A program made the position numbers and the translations under genes. Of a DNA stretch of 14,748 nt, positions 14,742-14,748 are shown in pieces. The notes beneath the pieces are model-generated. The model had not been told where the DNA came from. It made no database searches and worked only from the letters and a program-made list of their open reading frames with translations. Each line of letters opens with the position of its first letter. Positions within the stretch are counted from its first letter, which is position 1. The stretch spans positions 1-14,748 of the forward strand of contig JBHHWI010000075.1 in NCBI GenBank assembly GCA_046756445.1, written 5' to 3'. Source of the DNA: JACZWL01 sp046756445. Lineage in GTDB: Bacteria > Pseudomonadota > Gammaproteobacteria > Steroidobacterales > Woeseiaceae.

Positions 14742-14748
14742 CCGAGGC

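Noticed and set aside
14714..14748. Possible intrinsic terminator after trpA
   Set aside because: Only a four- to five-pair CGGA/TCCG stem is seen, with no T-run. The true operon terminator probably lies beyond the window.

Overview
The window is a GC-rich, densely coded stretch of bacterial chromosome. Gene content and protein style (PEP carboxylase ending in QNTG, YajQ, unfused trp enzymes, trp attenuation) suggest a free-living proteobacterium, most likely a gammaproteobacterium outside the enteric group. That placement is inference from familiarity with the proteins, not from a search. I see no mobile elements, RNA genes or CRISPR arrays.

Left block, minus strand (4-4508): a lipoprotein with a TlpA/thioredoxin-like domain, then a YajQ-family protein, then phosphoenolpyruvate carboxylase (ppc). 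Spacing is very tight (an ATGA contact and an 18-nt gap), so they probably share a transcript. A gap of about 226 bp separates them from a divergent plus-strand gene of unknown function (4735-6081). The C-terminal half of that protein resembles a ribonucleotide reductase alpha barrel, but the catalytic cysteine motif is not visible. Next comes a 13-bp perfect inverted repeat, then an SLC13-type membrane permease carrying two TrkA_C-like cytosolic domains (6199-8034).

Right block, plus strand (8078-14705): a complete, unfused tryptophan operon in the order trpL-E-G-D-C-F-B-A. It covers every step from chorismate to tryptophan. Its 5' end holds a readable attenuator: a sigma70-like promoter, a 22-codon leader peptide with three tandem Trp codons and a fourth nearby, a 1:2 pause hairpin, a 2:3 antiterminator and a 3:4 intrinsic terminator with seven T. 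Two details stand out. The promoter is placed so that transcription would begin at the A of the leader ATG, giving a leaderless leader peptide. The terminator's 3' arm also appears to be the ribosome binding site of trpE, whose ATG directly follows the T-run. Most junctions inside the operon are 1- to 14-nt overlaps, consistent with translational coupling.

The window ends just after trpA in a 27-nt exact direct repeat of 42-nt period that begins inside the last codons of trpA. No gene-free stretch exceeds 300 bases. The longest, 4509-4734 and 8035-8245, are described below.
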